Assembly (NCBI GenBank): GCA_947565915.1
Contig: CANOHY010000034.1
Span: 1-18,776 of the forward strand
Direction of reading: 5' to 3'
Source of the DNA: an uncultured Eggerthellaceae bacterium
GTDB lineage: Bacteria > Actinomycetota > Coriobacteriia > Coriobacteriales > Eggerthellaceae
DNA: 18,776 nt
Shown here: in pieces, positions 1 through 5,682 of the stretch
How the letters are laid out: each line of letters begins with the position of its first letter
How positions within the stretch are numbered: the stretch's first letter is position 1
Notes under the pieces: generated by a model
What the model saw: the letters and a program-made list of their open reading frames with translations, nothing else
Database searches by the model: none
What the model was told of the DNA's origin: nothing
Made by a program: the position numbers and the translations under genes

Positions 1-433
1 AACGAGAACATGGTAGGGCGGAGTGCCAAAACATGGTTTCTGCGTAGCGCAAGACCTAATGACCTCTAAGCTTGCCGTGGCAGTGCGTATGTCCGTAATC
101 GAGCTTGGGCGCGTAGCAGCATCGAGCGATGTTGCGACCTGCATCCAGAAATGCATCGCGCTGCGGTATGCCATGATGAGTGTCATAGGTGCAGCATACG
201 ACCGAGAAACTCTCGGCTCGTTCACCAACCACCGACCACGATTGCACATTCAGATCAGGCGTTTTCAACAAATACTCGTTACGAAGGCCATTCAATCTGT
301 CCTGGTTCGACCAAATCGACCACGTCAGTGCGTCATGCGAACACCATGCAACCAAGTGCTATGCAACCGAACACCATGCGACTAAGCGCCATGCATGTGC
401 CATGCGGGTGAAGCGGTCAGCGCAAAGGCAAAG
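1..433. other. No convincing gene; stretch with a small tandem repeat
   Basis: I find no open frame here with a recognisable domain, a good ribosome-binding site or typical codon use. The short frames in it translate to Cys/His/Arg-rich strings without motifs. The stretch lies downstream of the minus-strand glycosyltransferase that ends at 434. It contains one perfect small hairpin, CCGAGA-AAC-TCTCGG at 202-216, which lacks a T-run on either strand and so is not a clear terminator, and a 15-bp-period repeat at 335-410. It may be degenerate coding DNA or the 3' flank of a gene outside the window. Confidence 0.5.
335..410. repeat. Imperfect 15-bp tandem repeat (ATGC-anchored)
   Basis: Three consecutive 15-bp units begin with ATGC at 346, 361 and 376 (first unit ATGCAACCAAGTGCT). 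They are flanked by partial units at 335 and 391 and a further ATGC at 402. Seen as 30-bp units, 341-370 and 371-400 match at 20 of the first 24 positions. No protein assignment is made. The array lies 24 bp beyond the stop codon of the minus-strand glycosyltransferase. Confidence 0.55.
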
Positions 434-1864
434 TCAGCTGCGGAAGCGATAGAGCGCCTCGAGAGCCGTATGCCCCAGAGCATGGCCCAGCTGCAGAGCG
501 CTCTTGCACAGCGAGTTGCGCGCCTGCGCGAAGGAGCGGTCGCTCACGCTGAGCTCTTCCACGTATGCATTGGAGGCACGGTATTGGCAGAAGAGAAACT
601 CGGTTGCGTCCTCTGCATGGATGAGCTGCTGCATTTGCTCGAAATGGCTGGGCACTAAGTAGTCCGCTTCGCTCATGTCGAGCAAGTCGAGAGCACGAAG
701 CTTGGCGAAATCGTCGGCGCGCAGGTAGTCGAACAGCCCGCGAAACGAGCTAAGCGAGCGATACACCGTGAAGTTGTACAGCACCGAAGATGCCGCCCAA
801 TTGCGAAAGGCGCGTGCCACCGGCTCGAATACGCCACGCTCGCGCATCCAAACCTGTGCGCGCTCAAGCGACTTATAGAAATCAAGCGGCGCTCGGTCGC
901 TTGTGGCGATGTTGCTCGAGGGATTGTTCGTGCGGTAATGGTAGAGCGCTTCAGGCACGCAGCGGATGCGCCGCGCAGCTGCCAGCGCGCATACCACGAA
1001 GAACAAATCGGCGCTGCGCTGCACCTCATCGAAGCGCAAGCCTTCCATCTTCACGAAATCGGCTGAGAAAAGCTTGTTCCATGTCCAATTCTGGAAGCTG
1101 CGGAATATCTCGTCGGGATTCTTGCTGGCAGCGAACGTGCCGCTTGGGAATGCGCGCCAATTGCAACCCCAGGGTACGAGCGTATCCTGGCCAGTGAGCG
1201 TGTCGAACGAACTCACGCCACAGATTACCACGTCGCATTTGCCGCGCTCGGCGGCGTCGACCATCTTCTTCAACATGGTGCGGTCGAGGTAGTCGTCGGC
1301 ATCGGCGAACAGCAAGTAGCGACCTCGCGCAGCATCGAGCCCTGCATTGCGAGCTGCGCCTTCGCCTGCATTCGGCTGCGTGAGCACGCGCATGCGGCAA
1401 TCGCGCGCGGCAAGGTCTTCCAAAAGCAGGATGGTGCCATCGGTCGAGCCATCGTCCACGCAGATGAGCTCGATATCTGCCAGCGTTTGATCCAAGATGC
1501 TGCGTACGCACTGCATGATGTAGTCTTGGCAGTTATAGGCGGGAACAATTACCGATACCAGGGGCTGATCGGTAATTTGCATGCTGTCATTCGCGCCGTT
1601 TCGGGTTTCGAGCTCAGCTTCGGAAGAGGCGCTTGCCACACTTGCGTGCAAGGCTCCTTCAACGCTGGTAGCAGAACTGCTGGCAGAATTCGCACCGAGA
1701 TGGGCATCTGAGGCGGGTTTGATGCTTGAACCCGCGATGCTTGCCGAATGCGGAGTGCTTGCCGGGTCGACGGTGCTTGTCGCATGCGGAGCGCTTGCAA
1801 ACTCTAGGGTTCCTTCGGATTCTGCAACATAGGAGGTTTCGCGAGCTTCGCCATTCGATGCCAT
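434..1864 (-). CDS. Family 2 glycosyltransferase with Ala/Ser-rich N-terminal extension
   Basis: Predicted 476-residue GT-A fold glycosyltransferase (GT2), which would transfer a sugar from a nucleotide sugar during cell-surface polymer synthesis. The catalytic domain starts near residue 101 (PLVSVIVPAYN) and contains the nucleotide-binding VDDGSTDGT (136-144) and the metal-binding DADD (188-191). The C-terminal half resembles that of the GT2 at 15996-17069 (NKLF, a later RSAD/RSAN motif, and a YHYR/YYRQ motif), so the two are probably paralogues. Residues 1-100 are Ala/Ser/Thr-rich low complexity with two 12-residue repeats (23-34 and 35-46), and no signal peptide or membrane segment is evident. 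I chose the ATG at 1864 because AGAAAGGA lies just upstream; the longer frame from 1957 begins upstream of the likely promoter. The substrate cannot be read from sequence. It is monocistronic and transcribed away from hisI. Confidence 0.85.
   Translation of the reverse strand: MASNGEARETSYVAESEGTLEFASAPHATSTVDPASTPHSASIAGSSIKPASDAHLGANSASSSATSVEGALHASVASASSEAELETRNGANDSMQITDQPLVSVIVPAYNCQDYIMQCVRSILDQTLADIELICVDDGSTDGTILLLEDLAARDCRMRVLTQPNAGEGAARNAGLDAARGRYLLFADADDYLDRTMLKKMVDAAERGKCDVVICGVSSFDTLTGQDTLVPWGCNWRAFPSGTFAASKNPDEIFRSFQNWTWNKLFSADFVKMEGLRFDEVQRSADLFFVVCALAAARRIRCVPEALYHYRTNNPSSNIATSDRAPLDFYKSLERAQVWMRERGVFEPVARAFRNWAASSVLYNFTVYRSLSSFRGLFDYLRADDFAKLRALDLLDMSEADYLVPSHFEQMQQLIHAEDATEFLFCQYRASNAYVEELSVSDRSFAQARNSLCKSALQLGHALGHTALEALYRFRS
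1739..1798 (-). repeat. In-gene 36-bp (12-residue) tandem repeat
   Basis: Plus-strand 1739-1762 and 1775-1798 match at 21 of 24 positions and are 36 bp apart. They encode successive 12-residue units, both beginning Ala-Ser-x-Pro-His, in the low-complexity N-terminus of the glycosyltransferase. The in-frame period suggests slippage or recombination expansion of a linker. Confidence 0.6.
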
Positions 1865-1906
1865 GGCGGTTCCTTTCTGCCAGAGATTGGGTTGTTGCCC
1901 AAAGCA

Positions 1907-1915
1907 ATTGTAACA
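1907..1915 (-). promoter_or_regulatory. Extended -10 promoter for the GT2 gene
   Basis: On the minus strand this reads TGTTACAAT, an extended -10 (TGn plus a 5-of-6 hexamer). No good -35 is visible, as is usual for extended -10 promoters. Transcription would begin near 1900 and give a leader of about 36 nt that includes the AGAAAGGA ribosome-binding site before the ATG at 1864. Confidence 0.45.
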
Positions 1916-2191
1916 GCGCCTGGAGCCATGCCATGAAAGCTCCTGGACAAGATGCATAACTGACCTCTGCCGCTTCCTGGTCGCTTTTGTGCGACCCGTG
2001 CCCGGAGCCCTAGCATTTTGGTATTACGAGCCCCGGTTCCCTGGCAATCGAGAACCCTCGAGCGCATTGATCCTGCATTCTCGTTACCCCGCGCTCCTTT
2101 GCCTTGCCGCCATTCCTATATCACCTGCTCTCTAAGCGCTCTCTGCGCAGCTTGACTCTGTGCGTTCAAGTAATCCTATAGGTCCTGCGAT

Positions 2192-2197
2192 TATAAT
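2192..2197 (+). promoter_or_regulatory. -10 element for hisI
   Basis: A perfect TATAAT hexamer lies 25 bp before the hisI start codon. There is no well-placed -35; the closest candidate, TTGACT at 2152-2157, would instead pair with TATAGG at 2177-2182 at a 19-bp spacing. The ribosome-binding site AGGAGAGGAG follows at 2209-2218. Confidence 0.45.
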
Positions 2198-2222
2198 GAT
2201 GTCGTTTAGGAGAGGAGCGCCC

Positions 2223-2549
2223 ATGAGCGAAGACGATGCACTGAGCAGCCTGAAATTCAACGAGCAGGGGCTCATTCCTTGCATCGTGCAGGACGCCGAA
2301 ACGCGCGAAGTGCTCATGATGGCCTGGATGAGCGAGGAGTCGCTCGCGCTTACCCTGCAGCAGCGCACCACGTGGTTCTGGTCGCGCAGCCGCAGCGAAC
2401 TTTGGCATAAGGGCGAGACGAGCGGTAACGTGCAGCAGCTAGTGGAGTTGCGCTACGACTGCGACGGCGACACGTTATTGGCTCTCGTGCATCCAGCTGG
2501 CCCCGCATGTCATACCGGCGAGACCTCCTGTTTTTATCGCAAGTTCTAG
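2223..2549 (+). CDS. hisI: Phosphoribosyl-AMP cyclohydrolase (histidine biosynthesis)
   Basis: A 108-residue cytoplasmic enzyme that opens the purine ring of phosphoribosyl-AMP, the third step of histidine synthesis. It has the family hallmarks: WHKGETSGN, the Mg-binding DCDGD, and the zinc-binding CHTG followed by SCF near the C-terminus. Its length equals the stand-alone HisI domain, and no HisE (pyrophosphohydrolase) domain is fused. I chose ATG 2223 over the upstream in-frame ATG at 2160 because AGGAGAGGAG lies directly before it and the -10 element lies between the two. No other his gene is present in the window; the flanking genes are cell-envelope genes, so this is an orphan copy or the separated end of a his set. 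Confidence 0.95.
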   Translation: MSEDDALSSLKFNEQGLIPCIVQDAETREVLMMAWMSEESLALTLQQRTTWFWSRSRSELWHKGETSGNVQQLVELRYDCDGDTLLALVHPAGPACHTGETSCFYRKF

Positions 2550-2684
2550 CATATGCCTCATTGGTATGCTCCAAGACGGGGTAACTACCATCGATTATCT
2601 TCGACGTTAGCTTTGGCCCTGGTCGCTTTCGTATGGTATCTGCGCTTTTGGGATGTTCCGCAAGTTACAAGGACTTCGAAGCGT

Positions 2685-2743
2685 TTTCGTACGCCATCTC
2701 CAGTTTTCCAGCTAATTGCAGCCAGTTGGAGCTACTTTCGTAC
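2685..2743 (+). repeat. 59-bp degenerate repeat, forward arm
   Basis: This arm begins with TTTCGTACGC and ends with CTTTCGTAC. It aligns without gaps to the reverse complement of 2869-2927, with 43 of 59 identical positions by my hand count. Conserved inner blocks are ATCT, TTTCCAG, AATT and CAGTTGG. A third, weaker copy seems to start at 2627 (TTTCGTATGG followed by TATCTG). The repeat unit period is roughly 51-58 bp, marked by TTTCGTA. Confidence 0.65.
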
Positions 2744-2755
2744 CTGCTCCACTGG
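2722..2755. repeat. Hairpin inside the repeat region (possible hisI terminator)
   Basis: CCAGT-T-GGAGC (2722-2732) pairs with GCTCCACTGG (2746-2755), giving a 10-bp stem with one bulged T and a 13-nt loop. The downstream sequence GTTTCTCCCTT is only mildly T-rich. It could end hisI transcription about 200 nt after the stop, but this is weak. Confidence 0.3.
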
Positions 2756-2868
2756 GTTTCTCCCTTAATCAAAGCTTAGCAAAGCCCTGATTAAGAGTCT
2801 GGAATTCTATTATGCCTGGTCAATAAGGAATAGGCTTGATCATAGGAGCTCGAGATTACCGCGCGAGC

Positions 2869-2927
2869 GTACGAAAGCTGTCCCAACTGAGCGTAATTGA
2901 CTGGAAAGGCACAGATTGCGTACGAAA
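2869..2927 (-). repeat. 59-bp degenerate repeat, inverted arm
   Basis: Inverted partner of 2685-2743, of the same 59-bp length and bounded by GTACGAAA at both ends on the plus strand. The two GTACGAAA boxes are 51 bp apart, the same spacing as the TTTCGTAC boxes in the other arm. The two arms are separated by 125 bp. Confidence 0.65.
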
Positions 2928-3021
2928 GTGAATTGAAGTTGTTGAAAACGGTTGGAGTAATTAGCGTTTTACAAGAAGATGACGTCTTGCGGGAAAGCTG
3001 CGCCTTGTATGAAGAAGAAGA

Positions 3022-3055
3022 AGCCCCCATTTCTCTTGTTGGAGAAACGGGGGCT
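3022..3055 (-). terminator. Intrinsic terminator of the minus-strand LCP gene
   Basis: AGCCCCC, one A/C mismatch, TTTCTC, a 6-nt loop, GAGAAA and GGGGGCT form a stem of 7+6 bp. On the minus strand it is followed by a T-rich tail (TCTTCTTCTTC). It lies 55 bp beyond the stop codon of the LCP gene at 3111. Confidence 0.8.
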
Positions 3056-3110
3056 CGCTCAAGTCTGATGCCGAACGCTCAGCTGATGCTCGGCAGCCGA
3101 TGCTGATTGC

Positions 3111-4061
3111 TTAGTACGAAGAGGGTAGCGGGACGATCTCCAGAGGATTCTTGTCCTCGTTCGCCATGGCGATGATGCGCGCCCAGGTGGCTTCATCGCG
3201 CGTGGCAACCCACGTGCCCGAAGACGGATCGGTACCACCTGTGTAGGGGCCGGTGCAGCTGAAGATCACAATCTTGCTGGCATTGTTCGCGAAGTCTTGC
3301 ACGAGCGAGGTCATCTCAGCCTGATCCCAGTTGGTCTCGCAATTGTCGTAGAGAGCCTGAACGGCGCTGTCCACGGTGCCCGGCACGGCAGCAACCTTCT
3401 CGATGAGCGCCATGATGATGTTGCGGTCTTGGATCTGGCGGTTGGCATCCTGGTCATTGCTGTAAGCCTTGCGGGTGCGCGCAAGAACCAGGGCCTCGGC
3501 ACCATCGAGGTCTTGCTCGCCAGCTTGAAGCGACACGTTGTTGCCGCTCACGATGTCCACCAGCGACATGGGGATGGGTACATCCACCGTGACGCCGCCA
3601 AGCTTGTTGACGAGGTTCTCGAAATCGACGAACGTGGTGTTCAGGTAGTAGCGCACTTCGGTGCCAGTGAGTTCCTCGACGGCTTTCAAGGTGCCGTCCA
3701 TGCCCTGCCAGCGATAGGCCTCGTTGATCTTGGTGGTCTTGCCATCCAGCTGAATGGCCGTATCGCGCGGGATGGTGATAAGGGTGACGGTGTAAGTCTT
3801 GGGGTTCACGCGCGCCAGCATCATGGTGTCGGTGCGTGCATTGCCGTCAGCGTATTCTGCCTTGTTGATCTCGGTAGTGCCCACGCGGGTATCGTTGCCA
3901 GTAATCAGCACGTAGAACGGCTCATCGCTGGTTGCCTTGTCCTCAACGGCGAGGTTCTTGGTGTCATCCTTGGCGGGCTCGGCCTGACCGCTGCAGCCAA
4001 CGGCTACCAGCGACAAGGCGAGGGCGCATGCTGCAACGAGTGCAACTACGATCTTCTTCAC
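3111..4061 (-). CDS. LCP (LytR-CpsA-Psr) family protein, probable lipoprotein
   Basis: Predicted 316-residue extracytoplasmic LCP enzyme. This family transfers undecaprenyl-linked glycopolymers such as teichoic acids onto peptidoglycan. I chose the GTG at 4061 (AGGTGG six bases upstream) rather than ATG 4121, because it places MKKIVV and a hydrophobic stretch at the N-terminus. A VAVGC sequence at 19-23 suggests lipid attachment at Cys23, which is unusual since most LCP proteins have an uncleaved membrane anchor. The LCP domain starts near 49 and has ITGNDTR, RTDTMMLARV, IPRDT, KINEA, GGVTVDV and ARTRKAYSNDQDANRQ, covering the conserved Asp and Arg residues. The C-terminal SCTGPYTG motif is shared with the LCP genes at 4268 and 6869. 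It is divergent from the LCP gene at 4268. Confidence 0.9.
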   Translation of the reverse strand: MKKIVVALVAACALALSLVAVGCSGQAEPAKDDTKNLAVEDKATSDEPFYVLITGNDTRVGTTEINKAEYADGNARTDTMMLARVNPKTYTVTLITIPRDTAIQLDGKTTKINEAYRWQGMDGTLKAVEELTGTEVRYYLNTTFVDFENLVNKLGGVTVDVPIPMSLVDIVSGNNVSLQAGEQDLDGAEALVLARTRKAYSNDQDANRQIQDRNIIMALIEKVAAVPGTVDSAVQALYDNCETNWDQAEMTSLVQDFANNASKIVIFSCTGPYTGGTDPSSGTWVATRDEATWARIIAMANEDKNPLEIVPLPSSY

Positions 4062-4169
4062 TTCTTGCCACCTGCTTTCTTCGATTTTCGTGCGAATGCA
4101 ATAGCGATAATTTAACGCCATGGTGGGTTTGCTGCTACCCCTTTATTCGAGTAACGCAATGAATTCACA

Positions 4170-4224
4170 AGGGAAGCGGGGATTTGCGAAGAAGGGGGAA
4201 AGCACAGGGAAGCGGGCAATTGCG
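4170..4224. promoter_or_regulatory. Paired 19-bp direct repeats between divergent LCP genes
   Basis: 4170-4188 (AGGGAAGCGGGGATTTGCG) and 4206-4224 match at 17 of 19 positions and are 36 bp apart. GAATTC occurs outside both copies, at 4161-4166 and 4227-4232. They lie just upstream of the -10 of the plus-strand LCP gene, within the shared divergent control region, so a regulator binding site controlling one or both LCP genes is plausible. No regulator gene adjoins it. Confidence 0.45.
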
Positions 4225-4253
4225 GGGAATTCCTGAACATGCGCATCGGCTTC

Positions 4254-4259
4254 TATAAT
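4254..4259 (+). promoter_or_regulatory. -10 element with probable leaderless start
   Basis: A perfect TATAAT ends 8 bp before the ATG of the LCP gene at 4268. Transcription would start at or within a base or two of the ATG, implying a leaderless mRNA. A possible -35 is TTCCTG at 4230-4235 with an 18-bp spacer, but it matches consensus poorly. Confidence 0.5.
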
Positions 4260-4267
4260 AGGTTCCT

Positions 4268-5371
4268 ATGTCGAAACTGAGCCACGCAAAGCATGCGCGC
4301 CATGCGGCGCCCAGCCATGGGCGTGGCTTGCCGGTGGCTGCAAAGGCGCTGGTGGGTGTGGGCATCGCCATCGTGGTGCTGGTGGCGGCTGCGGCTGTGT
4401 GCCTCTTCGCGTACTTCTCGAAGCTCGATTCGGTGCTGGCTGCTCACGGAAACGAGGCAGCCGACCAGGCTTTGGCGGCCACCTTCCAGGCCTCCGACGA
4501 GGGGCAGGCGGGAAGCGGGGCCTCTGCCGTGTCCGATGACGTCTTCTACGTGCTGCTGATGGGAAGCGATTGGCGCGAGGGAAGCACGACTTCAAAGCTG
4601 GAAAGCGAGCAAGGCCAAAACCAGCGCTCGGATGTGATCATGCTAGCGCGCGTGGATGTGCCGAATCGGACTATCACACTGGTCACGGTGCCGCGCGACA
4701 CGCCCTATCGCGATGCTAACGGAACGCTGGTGAAGATCAACGAGCTCTTCAACGCATCGGGCCCGGCAGGCATGATCGGGGCGGTGAGCGAGTTGACGGG
4801 CGTTCCCATCAGCCACTACGTTACGGTGAGCTTCTCGCAGCTTCAGCAGATGGTTGATCTTCTCGGTGGCGTGACTGTGGATGTGCCGGTTGCTCTGGAA
4901 TACAAGGATGCGCTTACCGGCGAAAAGGTATCGGTGCCAGCGGGAACCCAAGTGCTCACTGGGCAGCAGGCGCAGATCTTCGCGCGCGCACGGCACGAAT
5001 ACTCCGAATACCAGGACATGAACCGCCAAGGCAACGTGCGCACTTTGCTTGCTGCCATGTTGAAGCGCATCTCCGAGCTGCCGCTTGACCAGCTGCCGGG
5101 CGCGATGATCGATTTGGCAGGCTGCGTGGGGACGGACATGCGCGCGAGCGACCTCCTTCCGCTGGCATGGAGCATGTTCGCGTCGCCCCATGCAGGCGAA
5201 GGCGGGAGCGAAGGGGCCGAGAAGCTGGCAGGCTTCACCCTGTACAGTTGCACCGGGCCCTACGAAGGCGACATCAACGAGGAAACGGGACTCTGGCTGT
5301 GCTACGAAGACCCCGAAGGATGGGCGCAGCTGATGGAGGTTGTAGCGAGCGGAGGCGACCCTTCGGCGTGA
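4268..5371 (+). CDS. LCP family glycopolymer ligase, membrane anchored
   Basis: Predicted 367-residue type II membrane protein that would attach teichoic-acid-like polymer to peptidoglycan. Residues 1-22 are cytoplasmic and His/Arg/Lys-rich, and 27-50 form one transmembrane helix. The LCP domain begins near 92 (VFYVLLMGSDWREG) and has RSDVIMLARV, VPRDT, VKINELF, GGVTVDV and ARARHEYSEYQDMNRQGNVR, so the expected Asp and Arg residues are present. The C-terminus has YSCTGPYEGD followed by a Trp-containing tail, as in the two other LCP proteins here. The start is the only ATG compatible with the TATAAT element eight bases upstream. It is followed by a 311-bp gap before tagO, which has its own promoter-like sequence. 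Confidence 0.92.
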   Translation: MSKLSHAKHARHAAPSHGRGLPVAAKALVGVGIAIVVLVAAAAVCLFAYFSKLDSVLAAHGNEAADQALAATFQASDEGQAGSGASAVSDDVFYVLLMGSDWREGSTTSKLESEQGQNQRSDVIMLARVDVPNRTITLVTVPRDTPYRDANGTLVKINELFNASGPAGMIGAVSELTGVPISHYVTVSFSQLQQMVDLLGGVTVDVPVALEYKDALTGEKVSVPAGTQVLTGQQAQIFARARHEYSEYQDMNRQGNVRTLLAAMLKRISELPLDQLPGAMIDLAGCVGTDMRASDLLPLAWSMFASPHAGEGGSEGAEKLAGFTLYSCTGPYEGDINEETGLWLCYEDPEGWAQLMEVVASGGDPSA

Positions 5372-5582
5372 TGCAGCTTGCGTGGAGGGTGCTTCGGGGG
5401 AGTGCCGCCTGCATGAACGGGCTGCATGTACGAGCGTGCCGCCATCCTGCACGCACCACCCGTATGCGCGTGCCGCATGAGGACAAGGGCACGTGTACTT
5501 TGCTCGCTGGTTCTCGTGGACAAAACGTACGTCCCCTCGCCTGACCATTGGTCGCCCGCTTTCGCTTCGTCACCTGCGCTGC

Positions 5583-5590
5583 TATATAAT
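5583..5590 (+). promoter_or_regulatory. -10 element for tagO-LCP
   Basis: TATATAAT lies at 5583-5590 and can be read either as TATAAT at 5585-5590 or as TGC-TATATA, an extended -10. The -35 is poor. The predicted start near 5597 gives a leader of about 86 nt. Confidence 0.45.
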
Positions 5591-5593
5591 TGA

Positions 5594-5626
5594 TGCGCAG
5601 AACGGAAACGGCAAGAGTGCTGCGCA
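5594..5626 (+). repeat. Hairpin at the 5' end of the tagO leader
   Basis: TGCGCAG (5594-5600) and CTGCGCA (5620-5626) are perfect 7-bp inverted arms around a 19-nt loop. They lie at the predicted transcript 5' end, where such a stem could stabilise the mRNA or act as an operator. Confidence 0.4.
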
Positions 5627-5682
5627 AGAGGCACTAAGACAGCAGGCAGGGCACCTGCAGGCAAGGGAGCAGCTGGCGAAAC

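Larger units (their letters stand above)
1865..2222. other. Divergent intergenic region between GT2 and hisI
   Basis: This 358-bp spacer holds the putative promoters of the minus-strand glycosyltransferase (1907-1915) and of hisI (2192-2197). It also contains a perfect hairpin, GGTCGC-TTTTGT-GCGACC at 1979-1996, whose role is unknown. I see no gene in it. The upstream ATG at 1957, in frame with the glycosyltransferase, has no clear ribosome-binding site. Confidence 0.55.
2550..3110. other. Long non-coding region with inverted repeats
   Basis: These 561 bp lie between the end of hisI and the end of the convergent LCP gene. The stretch is visibly more AT-rich than its neighbours and has no supported gene; the small frames have neither motifs nor credible starts. 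It holds a degenerate 59-bp inverted repeat (2685-2743 and 2869-2927), a hairpin at 2722-2755, another inverted repeat at 2764-2795 (CTTAATCA/TGATTAAG arms with an inner GCTT/AAGC stem), and the LCP terminator at 3022-3055. Confidence 0.6.
5372..5682 (+). other. Intergenic region and structured leader upstream of tagO
   Basis: This 311-bp spacer has no supported gene. It contains a GCGTGC/GCACGC inverted repeat (5434-5454), the likely tagO promoter near 5583-5590, and a leader of roughly 85 nt with a 7-bp hairpin at 5594-5626 and a small hairpin GCAGG-GCA-CCTGC at 5646-5658. No terminator with a T-run is seen for the LCP gene that ends at 5371. Confidence 0.5.

Noticed and set aside
301..330. 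A GGTTCGA stretch resembling the T-arm of a tRNA
   Set aside because: No acceptor, D or anticodon stems can be built around it.
23..411. Short overlapping frames in the first 400 bp, one with pentapeptide-like repeats
   Set aside because: No ribosome-binding site, no family similarity, and the repeat follows from the 15-bp DNA tandem repeat rather than from a recognisable protein.
2627..2927. A CRISPR array, because of boxes at about 51-58 bp spacing
   Set aside because: The units are degenerate along their whole length, occur in both orientations, and there is no constant repeat alternating with unique spacers and no cas gene.
2553..3106. Small frames in the 2550-3110 spacer
   Set aside because: They run through inverted repeats and the terminator hairpin, and lack starts with ribosome-binding sites and any motif.
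3297..4115. A 272-codon plus-strand frame opposite the first LCP gene
   Set aside because: Antisense shadow of a gene with all LCP motifs; no domain of its own.
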